DNA from: Xenococcaceae cyanobacterium MO_188.B32
Lineage (GTDB): Bacteria; Cyanobacteriota; Cyanobacteriia; Cyanobacteriales; Xenococcaceae
DNA length: 34,868 nt
Assembly: GCA_030065635.1 (NCBI GenBank)
Contig: JASJDJ010000034.1
Location: forward strand, 1 to 34,868
Direction of reading: 5' to 3'
Part shown: positions 23,832 to 31,075 of the stretch, one piece after another
Numbering within the stretch: position 1 is the stretch's first letter
How the letters are laid out: every line of letters starts with the position of its first letter
Position numbers and translations under genes: made by a program
The notes under the pieces: generated by a model
The model's input: the letters and a program-made list of their open reading frames with translations, nothing else
Database searches by the model: none
Told to the model about the DNA's origin: nothing

Positions 23832-24849
23832 CTTCACCAGAATAAGGATGAAAGACAATACGATTGCGACCTTGTTTCTTAGCATCATACAATGCTAAAT
23901 CTGCTACGGTAATTAAACTCTCCGCTTGTATGTTGTGGGAAGGGACAATATTAGTAACTCCTTGACTGAGAGTAACATAATCGCTAACGTCAGATAACTC
24001 GTGTCTAATAGCTAGACTTCCTACTGCTACCTTAATTTTGTGAGCGATATAAGTTGTTCCTTCTGCATCGGTATTAGGTACAATCACGGCAAACTCTTCT
24101 CCGCCATAACGAGCAACTAGATCGGCAGGACGTTGAACTGCACGATTAATAGCTTGAGCCACTTTAGTCAGACATTCATCTCCTGCTTGATGTCCGTATC
24201 GATCGTTGTAGAGTTTAAAATAATCGACATCGCAGAGAATCAATCCTAAAGGTGCTTTTTCTCTAGTCAGTCTTTTCCATTCTTGGCTCAAATATCGATC
24301 GAACCGTAGGCGATTAGCTACTTTTGTTAAACTATCGGTTATGACTAATTGTTTGAGTTGTTGATTGGCTAAATATAAATTTTTTTCTGTTTGATTGCAT
24401 TGGTTAATTTCTTGTTGTAAAAGCTCATTTTTCTGTTTTAACTGCTTTTGCAATTCGCTGACTTCCAGTTGTCTGTGTATTCGGGCTAATATTTCTTTAA
24501 ACTCAAAAGGCTTAGTTACATAGTCTACTCCTCCCAATTCTAAACCTTTGACTTTAAAGTCAACATCATTGGCAGCAGTCAAAAAAATAATCGGAATTTC
24601 TTTGGTTTGTTGATGAGATTTTAAATGATGGCAAACCTGATAACCATCAAGTTTAGGCATATTGATATCTAACAGAATCAAATCTGGGAGTATCGAATGT
24701 GCTAATTGTATTCCTGTCTCTCCATCTAGACTATGCTCAATTTGATAACCTTTACGTTCTAAAGTAAAGCGTAGAACCTTCACCTGTTCGATTCGATCGT
24801 CAACAATTAAAATTTTTTTTTTGTTGACATTGGGAAAACTAGATTGCAT
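23809..24849 (-). CDS. Response regulator with GGDEF domain (diguanylate cyclase)
   Basis: A 346-residue two-domain protein: an N-terminal receiver with acidic pocket (DD at 17-18), phosphoacceptor Asp61 in LLDINMPKLDG, and Lys113 in TKPF; a coiled-coil linker of about 40 residues (QLEVSELQKQLKQKNELLQQ); then a GGDEF domain with the active-site signature GGEEF at 249-253 (YGGEEFAVI), competent for cyclic-di-GMP synthesis. An RxxD inhibition site (R240-P-A-D243) lies exactly five residues before it, so product feedback is expected. A partner histidine kinase is not in the window. It converges with the GH3 gene, overlapping 23 bp at the 3' ends. Confidence 0.95.
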   Translation of the reverse strand: MQSSFPNVNKKKILIVDDRIEQVKVLRFTLERKGYQIEHSLDGETGIQLAHSILPDLILLDINMPKLDGYQVCHHLKSHQQTKEIPIIFLTAANDVDFKVKGLELGGVDYVTKPFEFKEILARIHRQLEVSELQKQLKQKNELLQQEINQCNQTEKNLYLANQQLKQLVITDSLTKVANRLRFDRYLSQEWKRLTREKAPLGLILCDVDYFKLYNDRYGHQAGDECLTKVAQAINRAVQRPADLVARYGGEEFAVIVPNTDAEGTTYIAHKIKVAVGSLAIRHELSDVSDYVTLSQGVTNIVPSHNIQAESLITVADLALYDAKKQGRNRIVFHPYSGEVKNQSYG

Positions 24850-24922
24850 AGCTTAAGCTAGATCGGCCTTGTTCAATCCAAAATAGCAAAACAAATTCTT
24901 TATCGCTGTGATTTTTTAATAA

Positions 24923-25558
24923 TTAAACAGATACTTTACTCTTAATCGAAGTGACAAAATTGGCTAAGATTTGCAGTCCATCATCAGCAGATTTTTCGGG
25001 GTGAAACTGAACTGCCATGATATTATCACGAGCGATCGCAGCAGTTACCCGTTGAGAGCCGTGAGTTACCATCGCGGAATTAACTTGAGGATCGCTAGGT
25101 TCTACGTAATACGAATGAACAAAATACACATAGGGGTTAGAGTTTAACTGCTGCCATAGAGCAAGATGAGGTTGAACGAACTCTAATTGATTCCAACCCA
25201 TATGAGGAATGGTAATTCCTGGCTCTGAGCGAAAACGGCGCACCATACCAGGTATAATACCTAAGCCTGGTTCTTGCCCTTCTTCTGAACCATCGAATAA
25301 AATTTGTAGTCCCAAACATATACCTAAAAAAGGCTTACCACTAGCGATCGCTTTTTTGATGGGTATTTCTAAATTACGACTTCTAATATGCTGCACGGCA
25401 GGATCGAATGAACCTACTCCTGGCAATACCACTGCATCTGCATTGGCTATATCTTGAGGAGAATCTGTAACTTGCGGTTTTGCCCCTGCTTTTTCTAATC
25501 CCTTACAAGCAGAGTGTAGATTTCCCATATCGTAGTCAATAACTGCAATGGTAGCCAT
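24923..25558 (-). CDS. hisH: Imidazole glycerol phosphate synthase, glutamine amidotransferase subunit
   Basis: HisH hydrolyses glutamine and channels ammonia to HisF, which makes imidazole glycerol phosphate and AICAR in histidine synthesis. The 211-residue class I amidotransferase has nucleophile Cys81 in LGICLGLQILF and the H186/E188 pair in QFHPEKSADDG, completing the triad. IDYDMGNLHSACKGLEKAG at the start and VLPGVGSFDPA are HisH-specific. PHMGWNQLEF and YFVHSYYV are also typical. HisF is not adjacent, as is usual for the scattered his genes of cyanobacteria. Monocistronic. Confidence 0.97.
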   Translation of the reverse strand: MATIAVIDYDMGNLHSACKGLEKAGAKPQVTDSPQDIANADAVVLPGVGSFDPAVQHIRSRNLEIPIKKAIASGKPFLGICLGLQILFDGSEEGQEPGLGIIPGMVRRFRSEPGITIPHMGWNQLEFVQPHLALWQQLNSNPYVYFVHSYYVEPSDPQVNSAMVTHGSQRVTAAIARDNIMAVQFHPEKSADDGLQILANFVTSIKSKVSV

Positions 25559-25619
25559 AGTTTTGTATTTGTGTTCATTACTTCCTTATTGTACTGTCTT
25601 ACTATAATTAGAATCATAG

Positions 25620-25808
25620 GGTTTTACCGAACGAGAGTTTTTAAACTCCTCGCCACTTTATAAAAGTCTTTCTCGTAATATAGCCAACGCTCTAGAACTT
25701 CTTACCCTTGCTTCATCTGCTCGCGATCGGCAGCCAGTTCCTAATCTCTTGTTTGCTGCCGTACATTTTCTTTTGTTAAAAGGTTTATTAACAGATATAG
25801 ATATATAG
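25620..25808 (+). pseudogene. Truncated DUF2332-family gene
   Basis: The plus strand reads TEREFLNSSPLYKSLSRNIA then NALELLTLASSARDRQPVPN and LLFAAVHFLLLKG, ending at TAG 25806-25808. This is the N-terminal portion of a DUF2332 protein (pattern SPLY-L-IA-D-ELL-A-QP-PNLLFAAVHYLLLRG), whose full length is over 300 residues. No start codon remains: a stop (TAG 25617-25619) lies just upstream. Everything after the first ~60 residues is missing, and the next gene, 97 bp on, has foreign-looking composition, so the acquired segment may have replaced the rest. Confidence 0.75.
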
Positions 25809-25904
25809 CCTAGAAGTATTGTAGATGTTGCTGTTTTGAGCTAAGCTGCAAGAGCTAATCTAAACTTCGATTTCGTGAGAAGCCGAACTCAGCATTAGGG
25901 TAAT

Positions 25905-27590
25905 ATGTACAAGGATAGGGAAGTTATTGTGGTGGGGACTGGTCTGGCTGGCTTGTTTTCTGCCTATAAGTTGGCCTCAAAAGGTACAAGAGTTAAGCTT
26001 CTTTCCACTCGGAGAATCGGCAATTCGGCAACGGCTCTCGCTGTGGGCGGATTGAATGTTGTGTCGCAAACCGCCGACTCTCCCAGGCTCCACGCGGAAG
26101 AGACGGTGAAAGTAGGACGCTTGCTGGCCAATCAGCGTCCCGTACTTCAAATGTGTCGCCAGGCACCTTCTCTCCTAGAGGAGTTCCTCAAGCTCGGAGT
26201 GGAATTTCCCCGCAACCGAACCACCTCGAATCTAATCGTCTTGAAGGGTGGTGGAAGCCACTTTTGTCGGAAAGTAAATGTCTCTGGACTGGCATTTTTA
26301 CGAGTACTAGAAGACGAACTCAACAAATTGAAAGAAAACGGTAGAGTGCGCCTCCTCCAAGGATATCATTTTCTCTCCTTGCTTATTCATGAGGGAAATT
26401 GTCGAGGAGTGTACGTACTGCCGATGAAGGGGGAACAATCTATCAGTGCCATCAGAGCTAGTGCCGTAATCATGGCCACAGGTGGATGTGCGTCACTCTA
26501 TCGGTATTCAACTTCGTGCCCTGAAGCTAATGGTGCTGCTGCTGGGGCTCTGCTCCGACAGGGGGTAGCCTACGCCAATGCCGAATTCATCCAGTTTCAC
26601 CCCACTACCACCTTTGACCAAGGCTCTCACACCAGATTACTCTCAGAAGCACTCCGAAGTGGCGGGGCTCGGCTGTGGGCTAAGCGAGAGGGCAAGAGAT
26701 GGTACTTTATGGAGGAACTCTCTCCCTCTTTTGGAAATCTGGCTCCGAGAGATATTATTGCCCGAACCATGCACAATCTGGTCACACAAGGACAATGCCA
26801 AAAATTCTATCTCGACATTAGCCCAGTTCCCATGGAGCTACGGGAACGATTGCTGCGGAGCCAACCTCCCACTAGTTCCATCGCCGTGAGACCAAGTGCT
26901 CATTTCTCGATGGGAGGGATACTAGTCGACGAAAACGGTATGTCTTCTCTGCCGGGTCTCTTTGCTGTGGGCGAGTGCGAGCATGAGTTTCATGGAGCCA
27001 ATCGTCTCGGTGGTAATGCACTTTTGGCCTGCGCCTATAGTGCCTGGAGAGTAGCGGAAATTTCCCTTCCCCACTATTTCCAATTCTTACCCTTTATCAA
27101 GTCAGTGCCCGAACAAGTGTGTGAAGAGGGTCGCCAGGCTGAAGAGCAGTTGCAGGTAAGTCTTCTAGACAAGAGGGGCAGTGAGAATTTGACCACCCTG
27201 GTGGACGATCTCGGTAGCATCATGGAACGTTATGTGGGCGTGGTTCGTGATAATAGTGAACTGACCGAGGCAGAGCACTATTTACAAATGCTTGATTGGC
27301 GAATCAAAAGAATTAGAGCTGCCTCTGTTTCTTCGATTCAATCAATCGTGAAGTTGCGTGACCTCCATAATTCTTTACTTCTGGCTCAAGTGATTACTCG
27401 CTCGGCACTGCTCCGAAATGAGTCCCGTGGCAGTCATTTTAAGCCCTTATTTTCTCAACCTAATGATGAAGAGTGGTTAAAAACAACGGTCGCTACCTAC
27501 CGGAACGGAGAGATAGAAGTTCGCTATCAGGAGGTAGAAAGATCTGTCTTTCCCGAGCTCTCATCAGCCAGCTTAAGTAACGAGAAGTAG
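25905..27590 (+). CDS. NadB/SdhA-family FAD-dependent oxidoreductase (L-aspartate oxidase-like)
   Basis: A 561-residue flavoprotein of the succinate dehydrogenase/fumarate reductase/L-aspartate oxidase superfamily. The FAD motif VVGTGLAGLFSAYKLASKG is near residues 9-27, with VGGLNV after it; the capping and active-site region has FIQFHPTTTFDQGS, LLSEALRSGGARLW and LAPRDIIARTMH; the closing FAD segment is HFSMGGILVD, then LPGLFAVGECEHEFHGANRLGGNALL. LAPRDIIAR and the HGANRLGGNALL form fit NadB (aspartate to iminoaspartate, first step of NAD synthesis) better than SDH, but the C-terminal ~140 residues are not clearly assignable. The DNA is notably richer in G+C than its neighbours (37 of 60 bases at 26521-26580) and I see no HIP1 site, suggesting transfer. 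It follows a truncated DUF2332 gene. Confidence 0.75.
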   Translation: MYKDREVIVVGTGLAGLFSAYKLASKGTRVKLLSTRRIGNSATALAVGGLNVVSQTADSPRLHAEETVKVGRLLANQRPVLQMCRQAPSLLEEFLKLGVEFPRNRTTSNLIVLKGGGSHFCRKVNVSGLAFLRVLEDELNKLKENGRVRLLQGYHFLSLLIHEGNCRGVYVLPMKGEQSISAIRASAVIMATGGCASLYRYSTSCPEANGAAAGALLRQGVAYANAEFIQFHPTTTFDQGSHTRLLSEALRSGGARLWAKREGKRWYFMEELSPSFGNLAPRDIIARTMHNLVTQGQCQKFYLDISPVPMELRERLLRSQPPTSSIAVRPSAHFSMGGILVDENGMSSLPGLFAVGECEHEFHGANRLGGNALLACAYSAWRVAEISLPHYFQFLPFIKSVPEQVCEEGRQAEEQLQVSLLDKRGSENLTTLVDDLGSIMERYVGVVRDNSELTEAEHYLQMLDWRIKRIRAASVSSIQSIVKLRDLHNSLLLAQVITRSALLRNESRGSHFKPLFSQPNDEEWLKTTVATYRNGEIEVRYQEVERSVFPELSSASLSNEK

Positions 27591-27771
27591 ATAGTGGAAG
27601 TTGTTGATTCCCTCTTCGGTCATCTCACTAGTAGTGCACGGCAGAAGTTCTTCCCCAGGTATAAAGGTACTAAAGAGGCTTTAAAGAAAAATAGAGAAAC
27701 TAATTACAAAACTGTTAATTTAAACAGAGAATTGGGGAACTATAGATGGACAGATTATTACAGATACAAAT

Positions 27772-28008
27772 TTGTCTATCCGAATTGTCACAGCTACACC
27801 AGGTCTTACTACTACACAGCAAGTCATTCAAGTGATTAGGGATCATCCCCAGGGAATTTCTGCCAAGGAGATAAGCCGTAGGCTCAATCGTCCGATTTCC
27901 ATGATTCAGATTTGCCTAAAAAATCTCAAATCTTCTCGGTGTATTTATACCCGAACCAATAAACAGAATAAACATTTAATGTATTACCTTTCTCAACGCA
28001 AAAAATAG
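27772..28008 (+). CDS. Small winged-helix-type DNA-binding protein
   Basis: A 78-residue protein. TTQQVIQVIRDHPQGISAKE and ISRRLNRPISMIQICLKNL form helix-turn-helix units of the winged-helix type: the first helix, GISAKEISRRLN as HTH helices 2-3, then a recognition helix. A two-stranded wing follows (SRCIYTRTNKQNKHLMYYL). Domains like this are small transcription factors or antitoxin-type regulators. The only available start in the conserved part is TTG at 27772; the frame is open back to 27724 without an ATG. The preceding 181 bp after the flavoprotein gene hold nothing clear. Confidence 0.6.
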   Translation: MSIRIVTATPGLTTTQQVIQVIRDHPQGISAKEISRRLNRPISMIQICLKNLKSSRCIYTRTNKQNKHLMYYLSQRKK

Positions 28009-28056
28009 GCAAGATCGGTTTAGGTTAAGCCAATTTAGCTTCATTTCTTGACTATC

Positions 28057-28545
28057 TTACGAACAATTAGATTTATCTACTATTATCTTCCATTGGGAAA
28101 AAGTAGCAGCTTGTCCACAATAATTTTTCTGTCGATCAATTAAATTCCAAATAGTTCCTCGGTTAATTACAAATCTTTGACCAGTACTGGAAATCCTCAC
28201 TCCAGAATAATTATCTATATAGCCTTTGGTAGCTGCTTGTTGTAGCATTTTCTGCCTTTCTAATCTATTTATTGGTTCGGCAGTTAAACGGGACGGAGTT
28301 TGAGTAAAATCTGACCAACTCATCTCCCAAAGTTTTAAAGCTCTTTGATTACCGTAATTAAGAATTGGATCGGTTTCTGTACCATGGGAAACAACTACAA
28401 AAGGAGCAAAAAATAGAGATTTTGCTTGTTCGTTAACCGAACCTTTTCTAGATATTAGTTCTGAACCAAATAGATTCGAGAAACTATCAAGTAGAATTTG
28501 ACTCCAAGTAATTATTTGCCGTTGTTTCCATACTTCTTGAGACAT
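28057..28545 (-). CDS. MEKHLA-domain protein
   Basis: A 162-residue protein corresponding to a stand-alone MEKHLA domain, a PAS-related sensory fold also found at the end of plant HD-ZIP III factors. Visible are the N-terminal helix (WKQRQIITWSQILLDSF), FAPFVVVSHGTETDPILNYG, NQRALKLWEMSWSDFTQTPS and RLTAEPINRLERQKMLQQA, then YSGVRISSTGQRFVINRGTI, all regular family positions. The ligand is unknown. It is last in a minus-strand run with the VOC and EamA genes, 18 bp after the VOC stop, suggesting one operon. Confidence 0.85.
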   Translation of the reverse strand: MSQEVWKQRQIITWSQILLDSFSNLFGSELISRKGSVNEQAKSLFFAPFVVVSHGTETDPILNYGNQRALKLWEMSWSDFTQTPSRLTAEPINRLERQKMLQQAATKGYIDNYSGVRISSTGQRFVINRGTIWNLIDRQKNYCGQAATFSQWKIIVDKSNCS

Positions 28546-28563
28546 GAATATTGAAGAAAAAAA

Positions 28564-28929
28564 TTAAATTTGGCTGATTTCCAGAATATTACCGTCTGGA
28601 TCTTTAGTAAAAAATGCAGAACGACCAGATGCGCTCATTTGCACTGGATAGCCATGACTTTGTAAGTTAGCTATGACTTCCGCCAAATTATCCGTTGCTA
28701 GGGCAAAATGAGGATTACGCCCCCATTTATCTCGATTGAATACTTGGTTGGTAAAATCAGGATTAACAATTAAATGTAGTTGATATTCTCCTACTTGATA
28801 CCAGCTTCCAGGAAATTTTAGCGATCGCTCTTTTGCTGGAGATAAACCCAAGATATGACTATAAAAATTTTCAGCTTTAGCTAAATCAGTAACTAAAATA
28901 GCCGTATGCAGACATTGAGTAATTGCCAT
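28564..28929 (-). CDS. VOC-family (glyoxalase/bleomycin resistance fold) protein
   Basis: A 121-residue single-domain VOC protein with two beta-alpha-beta-beta-beta modules. His7 in TQCLHTAILVTDLAKAENFY and the glutamate in GNILEISQI are plausible metal ligands, with another histidine in YQLHLIVNP. FYSHILGLSPAKER is the usual module-1 helix and turn, and HFALATDNLAEVIANLQSHG opens module 2. Substrate unknown; relatives act as dioxygenases, isomerases or binding proteins. It lies in the putative operon between the EamA transporter (34 bp upstream) and MEKHLA gene. Confidence 0.85.
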   Translation of the reverse strand: MAITQCLHTAILVTDLAKAENFYSHILGLSPAKERSLKFPGSWYQVGEYQLHLIVNPDFTNQVFNRDKWGRNPHFALATDNLAEVIANLQSHGYPVQMSASGRSAFFTKDPDGNILEISQI

Positions 28930-28963
28930 AAAACTAAAAGTAATAGATTGACTAATAACTACT

Positions 28964-29998
28964 TTAAATCCCTTTGAAGCCTACTTCCATATCCTGATTT
29001 TTTTGGGGCTCGGTGTCTGTCTGCTGTTGAGATACGCCAATTTGATTGAGAATAATTCCCAGAATAATTACACTACCACCGATATATTGAGCCATAGTCG
29101 GAGCCTCACCCAGAATAAAGTAAGCAGCTAAAATCCCCGCTACTGGACTAATTGAACTAGCCAAAGAAACATCCGCAGCATTAGTAGTTTTTAAACCTTT
29201 AAACCAGGCGAGTTGCCCGCCCACTACAATTACCGCCCCATAAATTAACATCCATTGCCAAACAAAAGGAGAAAAGACATCGATAAAATGCATCGCACCA
29301 AATAATTTAATCACAACTACAAAGAAAATAACTGTTCCCGTAGCTGTACGAAAAACCGTGAAAATACCTAAAGGGATTTGATGCAGGGAAACCTTACTAA
29401 TAATAGTAGAAATAGCTAGGGCGATCGCGCCTCCTATTGCCATTAACTCTCCTCTTCCAATACTAAATCCTGCCATTTCTACCATATTCTCGCTCGGAGT
29501 CTGTAACACGACGGTTAAAGCTACACCAACAAATGAAGTAATTGCTCCTGTTATCACCCAAATATTAACTCTGTCTTTGAGAATAAAAATAGATAGAGCT
29601 AAAGCTAAAGGAGGCTCAATTCTACCTATTAGTACTACATTATTAACTGCTGTTTGCTCGAGGGCAATAAAAATAAGTGACGGGGCTAGGGCACCTGATA
29701 AAGTAGCTATAGCTATCAATCCCATCCAATCTAGGAAAGATAGTCTTCTCAAAGCCCGAAAATTCAATTCCTTACTGTAAATAGCAACCAATGCCAGTAA
29801 AGCACAGAGATTACCCACAAATAAAACATTACAAAAAGAAATAGCGTTTCTGCCCTCAATTAAATTTGCTGCGCCTATTTCCGTCAAGCGACGAGTTACG
29901 GAGTTAGAAGCAGCAAAAATAAGAATAGCAATTAGTAAATAGGTACGCCCTGAAATTTTATTTAGTAAGTTGGTTGTAGTAAAGGTTAAATTGGGCAT
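28964..29998 (-). CDS. EamA/DMT-superfamily transporter
   Basis: A 344-residue membrane protein with about ten hydrophobic helices in two EamA repeats. The first includes YLLIAILIFAASNSVTRRL and ends in PPLALALSIFILKDRVN; the second ends in SPVAGILAAYFILGEAPTMAQYIGG. The SPVAxxLAxxxLGE motif is a DMT hallmark. Drug, amino acid or metabolite export are all possible; the sequence does not tell. It is first in a minus-strand run with VOC and MEKHLA genes and divergent from the decayed methyltransferase, 57 bp away. Confidence 0.92.
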   Translation of the reverse strand: MPNLTFTTTNLLNKISGRTYLLIAILIFAASNSVTRRLTEIGAANLIEGRNAISFCNVLFVGNLCALLALVAIYSKELNFRALRRLSFLDWMGLIAIATLSGALAPSLIFIALEQTAVNNVVLIGRIEPPLALALSIFILKDRVNIWVITGAITSFVGVALTVVLQTPSENMVEMAGFSIGRGELMAIGGAIALAISTIISKVSLHQIPLGIFTVFRTATGTVIFFVVVIKLFGAMHFIDVFSPFVWQWMLIYGAVIVVGGQLAWFKGLKTTNAADVSLASSISPVAGILAAYFILGEAPTMAQYIGGSVIILGIILNQIGVSQQQTDTEPQKNQDMEVGFKGI

Positions 29999-30055
29999 TT
30001 TGGGATGTTACTATTCTCTTTGTAGAATAGAATACCTAATTTCGTCGCGCTAATC

Positions 30056-30591
30056 ATGAAATATTGGAAGATGGATATCTCGAATAAAGATTTAGCAGTA
30101 AAAAAAACGTGGTACTCTTCTGTTGCCAAAACTTATCAACAGATAAGACCCAAATATCCTCAAATATTAATCGATCGCGTTGTAGAATTAGCAAAAATGC
30201 CCGATTCGGCAACTATTCTAGAAATAGGCTGCGGTCCTGGTACTGCAACCTTACCTTTTGCTAAATTAGGTTTTAACCTAACATCTCTCGAACCCAATCC
30301 AGATTTTTGTCAGTTAGCTCGGGAGAATTGTCGCCAGTATACCAAAGTAGAGATTATTAATAGTTCTTTCGAGGAGTGGGCACTAGCAGCTAACAACTTT
30401 GATGGAATATTGGCAGCTACTTCTTGTTACTTCTGAGTACTTTTTCTCAATATATACAGCTAGATTCAGAGATTAGAAATACTCTGTTTACAGATTTAAG
30501 AAATAGCATCAAGCAAAATCTGGGAGACAGTATTAAACTTTCCCATTTGTCTGCTTTTCATATTGCTCAAAAAATCAGATATAATCACTGA
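30056..30591 (+). pseudogene. Class I methyltransferase with internal deletion
   Basis: The 5' part encodes 126 residues with SAM-binding motif ILEIGCGPGTATLPFAKLG and LTSLEPNPDFCQLARENC, then FDGILAATS, where normal homologues go on to ~260 residues. It then hits TGA at 30434-30436. Directly after, in another frame from 30436, comes STFSQYIQLDSEIRNTLF then LRNSIKQNLGDSIKLSHLSA and FHIAQKI, ending at TGA 30589-30591; this is what a C-terminal end of the same family looks like. About 100 codons between the two parts are gone. The N-terminal fragment lacks the substrate-binding part, so it is probably inactive. Start at 30056 or the second ATG at 30071. Confidence 0.75.
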
Positions 30592-30672
30592 ACTACAATA
30601 AAATCGCTAATAAAATAAATTTTGTTTAAATTAACAAATATTCGCATCTTTAAGTACGTAGAATAAATATCT

Positions 30673-31032
30673 ATGAGAACAAAGTTAGCCTTATTATTTA
30701 TTTTTAGTCTAATACTGACTATCTTTACCCCAGTTCGTTTGTCAGTAGCAGAAGAGGTAGTCGATACAAACGATTTATCGAAGACTCCCGCTCGATATCC
30801 TCAAGATTATGTTCGAGAATATTTACAAGATTGTATTCAGACTGCTAAAGAAGAAGGATTAGTCGAAAAAGATGCTCAAACCTTGTGCAATTGCACTCTC
30901 GATAAATTTCAACAAAAGTACACTCTTACAGAATTTAAACAATTAACAGCAGCATCTCAAACCGACGACCGTGCAGCTACTAGCTTAATTGAAGTAGGGG
31001 AATTATGTTTAGAAACAATTTTGTTTCAGTAG
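30673..31032 (+). CDS. Small secreted cysteine-containing protein
   Basis: A 119-residue protein with a clean signal peptide (LALLFIFSLILTIFTPVRLS, cleavage likely after VAE near residue 26). The mature part is helical and acidic, with YVREYLQDCIQTAKEEG, then LCNCTLDKFQQKYTLTEF and GELCLETILF; four cysteines could form two disulfides in the periplasm. No family can be named with certainty; it resembles small secreted cyanobacterial proteins of unknown role. It follows the methyltransferase remnant by 80 bp but has its own A+T-rich upstream region. Confidence 0.7.
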   Translation: MRTKLALLFIFSLILTIFTPVRLSVAEEVVDTNDLSKTPARYPQDYVREYLQDCIQTAKEEGLVEKDAQTLCNCTLDKFQQKYTLTEFKQLTAASQTDDRAATSLIEVGELCLETILFQ

Positions 31033-31075
31033 TCTATCGCTACGCAATTAATTATAGCGAAAGTAAATAAATTAA

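Noticed and set aside
27594-27839. 81-codon plus-strand frame after the flavoprotein
   Set aside because: Out of frame with the winged-helix gene which it overlaps; tyrosine/arginine-rich low-complexity end; no homology pattern.
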